From Akkermansia muciniphila (GTDB lineage: Bacteria; Verrucomicrobiota; Verrucomicrobiia; Verrucomicrobiales; Akkermansiaceae), in NCBI GenBank assembly GCA_945883695.1, contig CAMCYK010000032.1, forward strand, positions 1-37,457: a stretch of DNA of 37,457 nucleotides, given 5' to 3'. Positions 31,055 through 37,457 of the stretch are shown here, one piece after another. Below the pieces are notes generated by a model that was not told the origin of the DNA, searched no databases, and saw only the letters and a list, made by a program, of their open reading frames with translations. A program made the position numbers and the translations under genes. How positions within the stretch are numbered: the first letter of the stretch is position 1; the number at the start of each line of letters is the position of its first letter.

Positions 31055-31801
31055 TCAGTCCTTTGCCGCCGGATCCGGGTCCGCGGATTCCGGACCGGGG
31101 GATTCCGCAGCGGCGGCCGGCGTGGCCTCCGGAGCTTCCGCCGTGTCATCGTCGTTCCGGATGGTCTCGTCGAATTCCTCTTCCTGCTCGTCTTCCTCGA
31201 AGTCGTCCGGTTCGAGCAATTCGCCATGGAACAGGTGGAACTTCCGCTTGCGCTGGTGTTCCGGCAGCGGCGACAGCGTCATGCCGACGGCGCGGCCGTT
31301 GAGACGCGGCTCCTGGTCGACGTGGGAGATCTGCTTCAAGTCCTCGATGATCCGCTTCATCATGACGAAACCGAGTTCCTTGTGGGCGTTCTCACGACCG
31401 CGGAACTGCAGCACCATGCGGACCTTGTGCCCGGTGTCGAGGAAGCCCTCGGCGCGGCCCATCTTGATGTTGTAGTCGTGCTGGCCGGTGCCGACGCGGA
31501 ATTTGACTTCCTTCATCCGCGTCGAGTTCTTCGACTTCACCTTTTTCAGCTTCGACTGCTCGTACTTGTACTTCCCGTAGTCGACGATGCGGCAGACCGG
31601 CGGATCCGCGTTCGGCGCGATCTCGACCAGGTCGAGCCCGATCAGCTTCGCCTTTTCGAGCGCCTCGCGGGCGCTCATCACGCCGAGCTGGTCGCCGTTG
31701 AACAGTACGACGCGCACCTTGGGCGCGCGGATCCGGTCGTTGACGCGCGTCATGTCACGCTGCTGACGACCCCTGAAGTTGCTTTTTGATGGTTTAGCGA
31801 T
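31055..31801 (-). CDS. infC: Translation initiation factor IF-3, probable ATC start
   Basis: The 248-residue protein contains the whole IF-3 core: NDRIRAPKVRVVLFNGDQLG, GLDLVEIAPNADPPVCRIVD, YGKYKYEQSKLKKVK, and C-domain EVKFRVGTGQHDYNIKMGRA. It binds the 30S subunit and checks start-codon and initiator-tRNA pairing. Two starts are possible. The ATG at 31753 has no Shine-Dalgarno sequence. The in-frame ATC at 31801 has GGAGG eight bases upstream and adds AKPSKSNFRGRQQRD. In many bacteria infC starts at AUU, AUC or AUA as part of autoregulation, so I prefer ATC. The last 50 residues are an acidic low-complexity tail (EEDEQEEEFDE, then Ala/Pro-rich) beyond the normal end of IF-3. Confidence 0.9.
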   Translation of the reverse strand: MAKPSKSNFRGRQQRDMTRVNDRIRAPKVRVVLFNGDQLGVMSAREALEKAKLIGLDLVEIAPNADPPVCRIVDYGKYKYEQSKLKKVKSKNSTRMKEVKFRVGTGQHDYNIKMGRAEGFLDTGHKVRMVLQFRGRENAHKELGFVMMKRIIEDLKQISHVDQEPRLNGRAVGMTLSPLPEHQRKRKFHLFHGELLEPDDFEEDEQEEEFDETIRNDDDTAEAPEATPAAAAESPGPESADPDPAAKD

Positions 31802-31849
31802 GGCTTTGTCCTCCGTAGGTTCGATGCGACACAGGCGGGTACGGCCGGG

Positions 31850-31892
31850 CCGGACCTTCGCCTGCGAAGGGGTAAGGGGAACGAAGGTCCGG
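31850..31892 (-). promoter_or_regulatory. infC leader with alternative hairpins
   Basis: CCGGACCTTCG (31850-31860) can pair over 11 bp with CGAAGGTCCGG (31882-31892), with a 21-nt loop. Its inner part CCTTCG (31855-31860) can also pair with CGAAGG at 31865-31870 around a 4-nt loop. The two pairings exclude each other. The element is about 50 nt upstream of the infC Shine-Dalgarno sequence and could be an attenuator or repressor-binding site. Confidence 0.45.
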
Positions 31893-32023
31893 ATCAGCGA
31901 TCATACGGAGCCGAAGTCAGCGGAACGGTCGGAAGGACCGGTCGGCAAGGAGTTCATCTGTCGTTCCAAAAAAAGCATCGGGTGGGCGCGGGGCCGGGGG
32001 TCGCGTCGGGCGCGGGGGCTGAC

Positions 32024-32052
32024 ATTTTGATGCCAAGCTTCGCGTGCGACAA
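32024..32052 (-). promoter_or_regulatory. Possible promoter of infC
   Basis: On the minus strand TTGTCG (32047-32052) and CAAAAT (32024-32029) are 17 bp apart, each matching the sigma-70 consensus at four of six. It lies between the 116-residue ORF and infC, so infC may be transcribed separately from thrS. Confidence 0.3.
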
Positions 32053-32096
32053 GGAATTCCATAAGCTCCGCCGCACCAATCGGCAAGCGTGTTTTT

Positions 32097-32447
32097 TCAC
32101 GCTGAATGGGCTCCAAGTTCCCGCAAAAAAGCAAATGGGATGAAATTGGGATTCGAAGAATCGAACTCGTATGGCGTCGGCAAAGTCCCAACAAAGAGCC
32201 CAAGATCAGGATCGTCCGCATCCTGCTCGTGTCCTTCCAACTTGTGCCTTGCCTCCTCAGCAAGTGCTCGCGACGCCTCGGGAGAGAGCTCACCCATCAT
32301 TTCTGAAACCGAGATTCGCCGCCCTTGCGTGAACCGCCATGCATGCCAAATCCGCTCGACCGACGTGAGTTGCCTGGCACCCGGGCCGAAACTTCTTTCG
32401 ATGTCCCGCTTCAGGGCAAATTTTGCTTTTTCATCCATCTCAAGCAA
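32097..32447 (-). CDS. Hypothetical 116-residue protein between thrS and infC
   Basis: The product has no recognised family. It is helical and charged, with RRISVSEMMGELSPEASRAL and FVGTLPTPYEFDSSNPNFIP as its most distinctive parts, and no signal peptide or membrane segment. The TTG at 32447 has AAGAAGG upstream at normal spacing; the ATG at 32438 three codons later is the alternative. It starts 9 nt after the thrS stop, so it is probably co-transcribed. It is lower in GC (near 53% in a sampled line) than thrS, which suggests late insertion into the thrS-infC region. Confidence 0.7.
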   Translation of the reverse strand: MLEMDEKAKFALKRDIERSFGPGARQLTSVERIWHAWRFTQGRRISVSEMMGELSPEASRALAEEARHKLEGHEQDADDPDLGLFVGTLPTPYEFDSSNPNFIPFAFLRELGAHSA

Positions 32448-32456
32448 ACGCCTTCT

Positions 32457-34331
32457 TCAGAGCCGCCGCTCCCGGATCTCGGCGGTGATCTCCTCGATGA
32501 ACTGGTCCAGCGGCTTGCTACCGAGGTCGTCCCGGTCGCGATGGCGGACGGAGACGGTCCCCTCCTCCACTTCCTTCGCCCCGAGCACCAGCATGTAGGG
32601 GATCCGCTCCATGCGGGCGTTGCGGATCTTCGCGCCGACCTTGTCGGAACTGCTGTCCAGCGAGACCCGGACCCCGGCTTCGGCGAGCCGTGTCGTGACC
32701 GCTTCCGCGGCCTCCAGGACTTTCTCGGAAATCGGCAGCACGCGGACCTGTTCGGGCGCGAGCCAGGTCGGGAATTTCCCTTCGAAATGCTCGATCAGCA
32801 GGCCGGTGAAGCGCTCCAGCGAGCCGAACGGCGCGCGGTGGATCATCACCGGACGGTGCGGCCGGTTGTCGCTGCCGATGTAGCTCAGGTCGAAGCGCTC
32901 CGGCAGGACGTAGTCGACCTGCACCGTGCCGAGCTGCCAATCGCGGCCGATCACGTCCTTGACCACGAAGTCGATCTTCGGGCCGTAAAACGCGGCCTCG
33001 CCGGGTTCCTCGGTGAAAGGAACGCCGAGCGTGGCGGCGGCGGCACGGCAGGCTTCCTCGGCCATGTCCCATTTCGCGGGATCGCCGGTGAACTTGCTGT
33101 CGTCCGGATCGCGCAGGCCGACCCGGACCCGGTAATTCGTCATGCCGAGCGTGGTGAGCACGGTCTTGACCAGGCTGAGGCAGCCGACCAGTTCCGCCGC
33201 GACCTGGTCCGGCGTGCAGAACAGGTGGGCGTCGTCCTGCGTGAAGCCGCGGACCCGGGTCATCCCGCCGAGCTCGCCGGATTGCTCCCAGCGGTATACC
33301 GTGCCGAATTCCGCGAGGCGCACCGGCAGATCGCGGTACGAGCGATGCTCGCTGGCGAAGATCTTGATGTGGTGCGGGCAGTTCATCGGCTTCAGCAGGT
33401 AGCCCTCGAGGGTGCCGTCGGAAAGGCCGTTGATCAACGTGGCGCAAGTCGCGTCCTCGTCGGCGAGCTTCTCCAGCGTGTCGCGCTCGGCGATCGGCGG
33501 ATACTGGCTTTCCTGATAATACGGGAAGTGCCCCGAGGTCCGGTAAAGGTCGAGCTTGCCGATGTGCGGCGTGAAGACCTGCCAGTAGCCCTGCTTGTCG
33601 AGCTCCTGGGTGATGAAATCCTGCAAGGCGCGGCGGATCAGCCCGCCCTTCGGCTTCCACAGGATCAGGCCTTGCCCGACCGCTTCGTCGATGTGGAACA
33701 GCTGCAGTTCTTTGCCGAGCCGGCGGTGGTCGCGCTTCTTCGCTTCCTCCAGCCGGTTGAGGTGCTCTTCCAACAGCTCCTTGCTTTCAAAGGCCGTCCC
33801 GTAAAGCCGCTGGAGCTGCCCTTTCGACTCGTCGCCGAGATAGAACGACGACGACACCGACATCAGCTTCACGTTCTTGCACTTCGAGGTGTAGCCGACG
33901 TGCGGGCCGGCGCAGAGGTCGATGAACTCGCCGTTCTGGAAGCAGGAGATCGTCTCGCCCTCGGGGATCTTGTCGATCAGGTCGAGCTTGAAGCGGCTCG
34001 GATTGCCCGGCCGCTCGGCCAGCCCGCCGAGCCGGCCGCTCTCGGCCATCGCTTTCGCTTCCTCGCGGGTGATCGCCTTGTAATCGAACTTCTGGTTCTC
34101 CTTCGCGATCTTCTTCATCTCGGCCTCGATTTTCTCGAAGTCGTCCGGAGTGATCCGGTGCTGCATCTCGAAGTCGTAGTAGAAGCCGGTCTCGATCGGC
34201 GGGCCGTAGGCGAACTGGGCGTCGGGCCAGATCCGCAGGATCGCGGTGGCCATCACGTGGGCGCAGGAGTGCCGCAGGCGCTCCAGGTCGGTCATCTGCG
34301 CGCGCTCTTCGAGGGTCTTCCGTTCGGACAT
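32457..34331 (-). CDS. thrS: Threonyl-tRNA synthetase lacking the N-terminal TGS domain
   Basis: The 624-residue protein has the editing domain with HSCAH (21-25) and CAGPH (140-144), which together bind zinc or water for clearing Ser-tRNA(Thr). The class II core has PMNCPHHIKIF (Cys 318 is a zinc ligand), motif 2 FGTVYRWEQSGELGGMTRVR, QDDAHLF, and motif 3 MIHRAPFGSLERFTGLLIEH. The anticodon-binding domain follows. Most bacterial ThrRS start with a TGS domain of about 60 residues, which is absent here: the editing domain begins almost at residue 1. The ATG at 34331 is the first start before the editing motif. It is followed by the 116-residue ORF and infC. Confidence 0.96.
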   Translation of the reverse strand: MSERKTLEERAQMTDLERLRHSCAHVMATAILRIWPDAQFAYGPPIETGFYYDFEMQHRITPDDFEKIEAEMKKIAKENQKFDYKAITREEAKAMAESGRLGGLAERPGNPSRFKLDLIDKIPEGETISCFQNGEFIDLCAGPHVGYTSKCKNVKLMSVSSSFYLGDESKGQLQRLYGTAFESKELLEEHLNRLEEAKKRDHRRLGKELQLFHIDEAVGQGLILWKPKGGLIRRALQDFITQELDKQGYWQVFTPHIGKLDLYRTSGHFPYYQESQYPPIAERDTLEKLADEDATCATLINGLSDGTLEGYLLKPMNCPHHIKIFASEHRSYRDLPVRLAEFGTVYRWEQSGELGGMTRVRGFTQDDAHLFCTPDQVAAELVGCLSLVKTVLTTLGMTNYRVRVGLRDPDDSKFTGDPAKWDMAEEACRAAAATLGVPFTEEPGEAAFYGPKIDFVVKDVIGRDWQLGTVQVDYVLPERFDLSYIGSDNRPHRPVMIHRAPFGSLERFTGLLIEHFEGKFPTWLAPEQVRVLPISEKVLEAAEAVTTRLAEAGVRVSLDSSSDKVGAKIRNARMERIPYMLVLGAKEVEEGTVSVRHRDRDDLGSKPLDQFIEEITAEIRERRL

Positions 34332-34511
34332 GGGGCGGGGAGATTGGCGGGGAGATCCGGTTTTTCAATGCCGGATTGCGCCTGATTGACCCGGGGCTCC
34401 TCCCTCGGGGACGAATCCGGAAGTGTCTTGGAAAAGAGGAGTGCGGGCGGCGGGAGGGAGCACTCGCGCCTTCCAGGACATACTCTCGTGGCACGGCGGG
34501 GCGCATGCCCA

Positions 34512-34538
34512 CCGTAGCGGAACGTCTGCGCCGTTCCG
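34512..34538. repeat. REP-like palindrome, copy in opposite orientation
   Basis: CCGTAGCGGAACGTCTGCGC followed by CGTTCCG is one degenerate copy of the palindrome whose two better copies lie at 34591 and 34637, inverted relative to them. It lies within the 416-bp gap (34332-34747) between the divergent thrS and TauE genes, where I see no gene. Confidence 0.75.
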
Positions 34539-34590
34539 GCGGGGGGCGGCTCGAAGGATCTTTCGGAAGCGGTGATCTCCGGCGGTCTTT

Positions 34591-34629
34591 CCCCAACGGA
34601 ACGTCGCAGACGTTCCGCTACGGAAAATC
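34591..34629. repeat. REP-like palindrome, tandem copy 1
   Basis: A 39-bp unit containing the 9-bp stem CGGAACGTC / GACGTTCCG with loop GCA and the tail CTACGGAAAATC. It repeats exactly 46 bp downstream. Confidence 0.85.
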
Positions 34630-34636
34630 ACCTTTC

Positions 34637-34675
34637 CCCCAACGGAACGTCGCAGACGTTCCGCTACGGAAAATC
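34637..34675. repeat. REP-like palindrome, tandem copy 2
   Basis: Identical to the unit at 34591-34629. The two copies are direct repeats and the copy at 34512 is inverted, a mosaic layout typical of REP clusters. They lie about 70 bp before the TauE/SafE start and could affect either divergent gene. Confidence 0.85.
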
Positions 34676-34747
34676 CCCTGGAAGGTGCTCCGCCCCGATC
34701 CCCGCTTCCTTCTTGCCCCCGAGCAAGACCTCCGCGCTACTCCCCTC

Positions 34748-35521
34748 GTGCCCGACTCCACCGAATGGATCGTCCTCGCCGCCGGCTTCCTCGCCGCGGT
34801 GATGAATTCCGTGGCCGGCGGCGGGACGATGCTGACCTTCCCGGCGCTGATGGCGGCCGGCTTGCCGGGCTACCTGGCGAACACCACCTCCACCGTCGCC
34901 CTTTTCGTCGGGATGCCCGGCAGCGTCTGGGCCTTCCGGAAGAAACTGGTGGGAATGAAAGCGTGGATCATCCCGCTCGGCATCGTGAGCCTGCTCGGCG
35001 GGCTGGCCGGCGGCTGGCTGCTGCTCGCGCTGCCGCCCGGGGTCTTCGACCGGGTGGTCCCGTGGCTGCTGCTGCTGGCCACCGCGCTCTTTCTGCTGAA
35101 CGGTCCGCTCCGCCGCTGGGCCAACCGCCATGCACCCGCGGATGCCGGACTCGATCCGACCCCGCGACCCTGGGGCATCGCCTTCCAGGCCGGCGTCGGG
35201 ATCTACGGCGGCTACTTCGGCGCCGGCATCGGGATCATGATGCTGGCCGGGCTGAGCCTGCTCGGAATGCGCGACGTCCACCGCATGAACGCCCTGAAAT
35301 CCCTGCTGGGACTGCTCTGCAACGTCGCGGCGGTGGTTTATTTCATCGCCTGCGACGCCGTCGACTGGCGCTTGGCCGGCTGGCTGATCGCCGGTTCGAT
35401 CCCCGGCTATTTCCTCGGCAGCCACTACTCGCAGCGGATCCCCGCGACCGTCGTCCGGGTCATCGTGGCGGCCATCGGACTGTCGATCGCGGCCCATCTT
35501 TTCTGGCACCAGCTCGCCTGA
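34748..35521 (+). CDS. TauE/SafE (TSUP) family membrane exporter
   Basis: The 257-residue protein has about seven or eight membrane helices. The N-terminal repeat contains NSVAGGGTMLTFPALMAAGLPGYLANTT, quoted in parts, and the C-terminal repeat contains GVGIYGGYFGAGIGIMMLAG, the two related signature blocks of the family. TSUP proteins export sulfite, sulfonates or other anions; the substrate cannot be told. The GTG at 34748 puts the first helix at the N-terminus; no Shine-Dalgarno sequence is visible. Its stop is 83 bp before ugd. Confidence 0.9.
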   Translation: MPDSTEWIVLAAGFLAAVMNSVAGGGTMLTFPALMAAGLPGYLANTTSTVALFVGMPGSVWAFRKKLVGMKAWIIPLGIVSLLGGLAGGWLLLALPPGVFDRVVPWLLLLATALFLLNGPLRRWANRHAPADAGLDPTPRPWGIAFQAGVGIYGGYFGAGIGIMMLAGLSLLGMRDVHRMNALKSLLGLLCNVAAVVYFIACDAVDWRLAGWLIAGSIPGYFLGSHYSQRIPATVVRVIVAAIGLSIAAHLFWHQLA

Positions 35522-35550
35522 AAACGGCCCACCCTGCGCGTTCGCGGGAC

Positions 35551-35579
35551 TTGCGCCAATCGGCCCCGGCTGCTAGATC
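35551..35579 (+). promoter_or_regulatory. Weak promoter candidate for ugd
   Basis: TTGCGC (35551-35556) and TAGATC (35574-35579) are 17 bp apart, with 25 bp between the -10 and the ATG at 35605. Each hexamer matches only three of six bases. Confidence 0.25.
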
Positions 35580-35604
35580 ACGCCCCCTCACCCCCCCCTC
35601 CATC

Positions 35605-36912
35605 ATGAAAATCAGCATCATCGGGACCGGCTATGTCGGCCTCACCTCCGGAACTTGCTTCGCCGAAGTCGGCCATGAAGTGACCTGCGTCGACAACAAC
35701 CCCGAGAAGGTCAAAACGCTCCTCGAAGGCAAGGTCCCGATCTACGAGCCCGGCTTGGAAGAACTCGTGAAGTCGAACGTCGCAGCCGGCCGCTTGAAAT
35801 TCACCACCTCGACCGAGGAAGGCGTCCGCAACAGCGAGGTCATCTTCATCGCCGTGCCGACCCCGCCCCAGCCCGACGGCTCGGTCGACCTTTCCTTCAT
35901 CGAAAAGGTCGCCCGCGAGATCGCCCAGTGCCTGACCCCCGAACTCGGTTACCGGGTGATCGTCGACAAGTCGACCGTCCCCGTGAAAACCGGCGACAAG
36001 GTCGAGCAGACCGTCCGCCGCTACGCGCCGGCCGGCGTCGAGTTCGGCGTGGTGTCGAATCCCGAGTTCCTGCGCGAAGGCTGCGCGGTCGAGGACCTGC
36101 TGCACCCCGACCGCGTGGTGATCGGCTCCAACGACGACCGCGCGCTGGCCCTGATGCAGAAAATCTACGAGCCCTTCGTGGCACCGGTGCTGGTCACCGA
36201 CATCAACTCGGCCGAGCTGATCAAGCACGCCGCGAACTCGTTCCTCGCGCTCAAGATTTCCTACATCAACGCCGTCGCCAACATCTGCGAGGCCTCCGGC
36301 GCCGACGTCGAGAAGGTCGCGGAAGGCATCGGCATGGACAAGCGGATCGGCCGTTCCTTCCTCAACGCCGGCCTCGGCTACGGGGGGTCCTGCTTCCCGA
36401 AGGACATCAAGGCCTTCATCCACATCTCCGAAACCCTCGGCCAGCCGTTCGGGCTGCTCAAGGAGGTCGAGAAGATCAACGCCGACCAGCTCGACCGCTT
36501 CCTCAACAAGGTCCGCGAGAAACTCTGGGTTTTCCGCGAGAAGAAGGTCGCCCTCTGGGGCCTCGCTTTCAAACAGAACACCGACGACGTCCGCGAATCG
36601 GTCGCCATCAAGCTCTGCCAGAAGATGCTCAAGGAAGGCGCGATCGTCGCCGCCACCGACCCGGAAGCCCTCGGTACCGCCCAGAAATCCGGCGAACTCA
36701 GCGGTGACATCAGCTTCCACGAGGACATGTACGCGACCCTCGACGGCGCGGACTGCCTGGTCATCGCCACCGAGTGGCCGGCCTTCGCCAAGGCCGACCT
36801 CAACGAGGTCAAGAAGCGCCTGCGCACCCCGCTGGTGTTCGACGGCCGCAACCTGCTCGACCCCAAGGACGTCGCCGCCGCCGGCCTCGAATACGTCTCG
36901 ATCGGCCGCTGA
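35605..36912 (+). CDS. ugd: UDP-glucose 6-dehydrogenase
   Basis: The 435-residue protein has the NAD motif IIGTGYVGLTSGTCFAEVGH, the IAVPTPPQPDGSVDLSFIE block, SNPEFLREGCAVEDLLHPDR, the middle helix segment SAELIKHAANSFLALKISY, and the catalytic cysteine in GYGGSCFPKD (C263). The C-terminal domain contains LWGLAFKQNTDDVRES. It oxidises UDP-glucose to UDP-glucuronate for capsule or other polysaccharide synthesis. The length is standard for the family. A hairpin terminator follows the stop, so it is a single-gene or end-of-operon unit. The ATG at 35605 starts exactly at the dinucleotide-binding fold. Confidence 0.97.
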   Translation: MKISIIGTGYVGLTSGTCFAEVGHEVTCVDNNPEKVKTLLEGKVPIYEPGLEELVKSNVAAGRLKFTTSTEEGVRNSEVIFIAVPTPPQPDGSVDLSFIEKVAREIAQCLTPELGYRVIVDKSTVPVKTGDKVEQTVRRYAPAGVEFGVVSNPEFLREGCAVEDLLHPDRVVIGSNDDRALALMQKIYEPFVAPVLVTDINSAELIKHAANSFLALKISYINAVANICEASGADVEKVAEGIGMDKRIGRSFLNAGLGYGGSCFPKDIKAFIHISETLGQPFGLLKEVEKINADQLDRFLNKVREKLWVFREKKVALWGLAFKQNTDDVRESVAIKLCQKMLKEGAIVAATDPEALGTAQKSGELSGDISFHEDMYATLDGADCLVIATEWPAFAKADLNEVKKRLRTPLVFDGRNLLDPKDVAAAGLEYVSIGR

Positions 36913-36959
36913 TCTTAGAGACCAGAACCAAGAGTCCAGAAACAAGACTTGAACCAGAG

Positions 36960-36990
36960 GAGGCACGGGCGTTTGGTCCGTGCCTCTTTT
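36960..36990 (+). terminator. Rho-independent terminator of ugd
   Basis: GAGGCACGG and CCGTGCCTC form a 9-bp perfect stem around a 9-nt loop, followed by TTTT. It is 47 bp after the ugd stop. Confidence 0.85.
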
Positions 36991-37004
36991 CGTCTTCCGC
37001 TCCC

Positions 37005-37029
37005 CTCTGGTCTCTGGTCTCTGGTCTCT
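37005..37029. repeat. 7-bp tandem repeat CTCTGGT
   Basis: Three exact copies of CTCTGGT plus CTCT. The first part of the same spacer (36916 onward, TAGAGACCAGA) is an inverted partial match, so the ugd terminator lies between loosely inverted arms. Confidence 0.75.
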
Positions 37030-37040
37030 ATCGTCTTTGC

Positions 37041-37457
37041 ATGAAATCACCCCGCCGCGCCGCCGTCTCCATCCTCCGGGCCTGGTCCAAGGGTCATGTC
37101 TATGCCGACAGCCTGATCGAACGCCATGCCTCCCGCAACAGCCTGTCGTCCGCCGACCGCGCCCTGCTCAACGCCATCGTGCTCGGCGTGCTGCGCAACC
37201 TGCGGCTGCTCGACCACTGGATCGCCGAGCTGCGCAAAGGGAAGCTCGACGACGAGACCCGCGACATCCTGCGGGTCGGGCTCTGCCAGTTGCTGATCCT
37301 CCGCCTGCCCGACCACGCGGCGGTGTTCGAGACCGTGGAACTCGGCAAAAGCGGCGTCCGCGGGCTGATCAATGCCGTGCTGCGCCGGGCGATCGCGACC
37401 CGCAAGAAGCTCTTCGACTTCGAAGGCGTCGCCCCGGAGGTCCTCGACTCCCATCCC
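37041..37457 (+). CDS. rsmB: 16S rRNA m5C methyltransferase RsmB/Sun, N-terminal part
   Basis: The visible 139 codons run to the window edge with no stop. The sequence has the NusB-like RNA-binding domain that opens RsmB: RAAVSILRAWSKGHVYADSL, SSADRALLNAIVLGVLRNLR, LLDHWIAELRKGKLDDETRD, and HAAVFETVELGKSGVRGLIN followed by AVLRRAI. A NusB protein alone would be possible by this part, but the block VELGKSG...INAVLRR and the context of the RsmB family fit better. The catalytic methyltransferase domain lies beyond the window. Confidence 0.8.
   Translation, partial: MKSPRRAAVSILRAWSKGHVYADSLIERHASRNSLSSADRALLNAIVLGVLRNLRLLDHWIAELRKGKLDDETRDILRVGLCQLLILRLPDHAAVFETVELGKSGVRGLINAVLRRAIATRKKLFDFEGVAPEVLDSHP

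Noticed and set aside
31985..32020. GC-rich tract upstream of infC as a terminator
   Set aside because: No convincing inverted repeat could be found in this GC-rich run; no T-run fits.
37005..37029. CTCTGGT tandem repeat as CRISPR or phage attachment site
   Set aside because: No spacers, no integrase gene and no tRNA end at this place.

Overview
The window is GC-rich (roughly 65% by eye) bacterial chromosome, most probably from a member of Verrucomicrobiota near the Akkermansiaceae/Verrucomicrobiaceae. The grounds are gene content rather than any single marker: an ECF sigma factor followed by a FecR/LamG fusion, a MoxR-DUF58-DUF4350-DUF4129-SpoIIM-RDD membrane cluster, a type II secretion operon with unusual low-complexity tails and inserts, and a carboxynorspermidine-synthase-type dehydrogenase. 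Few genes have a clear Shine-Dalgarno sequence. Genes within operons typically overlap by 4 nt (ATGA, GTGA or TTGA).

Layout. 18-1278: an initiator tRNA (minus strand) and a conserved protein often auto-labelled as a DNA glycosylase. 1301-4460 (minus): an AT-richer phospholipase-D-like lipoprotein gene, a prepilin peptidase, and a frameshifted VanZ-like remnant. 4519-10780: a FecR/LamG anti-sigma-like protein and its ECF sigma factor (minus), then two secreted proteins on the plus strand, one unrecognised (801 aa) and one carrying WxxGxW repeats. 10884-17542 (minus): the six-gene RDD to DUF58 cluster. 17735-27606 (minus): a type II secretion or type IV pilus-like operon in the transcribed order gspG-H-I-J-K-L-M, a GspC/PilP-position protein, gspD, then a separately terminated TPR protein. 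The ATPase (GspE) and platform protein (GspF) are absent, so the machine must be completed by genes outside the window. The prepilin peptidase at 3028-4209 could process its five pilin-like proteins.

27952-31048: a carboxynorspermidine-synthase-type dehydrogenase, a small-ORF plus nucleotidyltransferase pair resembling a toxin-antitoxin module, and a HAD phosphatase. Two copies of a two-hairpin repeat sit exactly at the stop codons of these genes. 31055-34331 (minus): thrS, a 116-residue unknown ORF and infC; infC appears to start at a rare ATC codon behind a good Shine-Dalgarno sequence. 34748-37457 (plus): a TauE/SafE exporter, UDP-glucose dehydrogenase with a clear terminator, and the 5' end of an rsmB-like rRNA methyltransferase gene cut by the window edge.

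The most distinctive finding is the set of intergenic palindromic elements, of at least three families. The 50-nt family at 29176-29225 and 30318-30367 shows a compensatory stem change and supplies or abuts the stop codons of three genes. It brackets the putative nucleotidyltransferase toxin-antitoxin pair.
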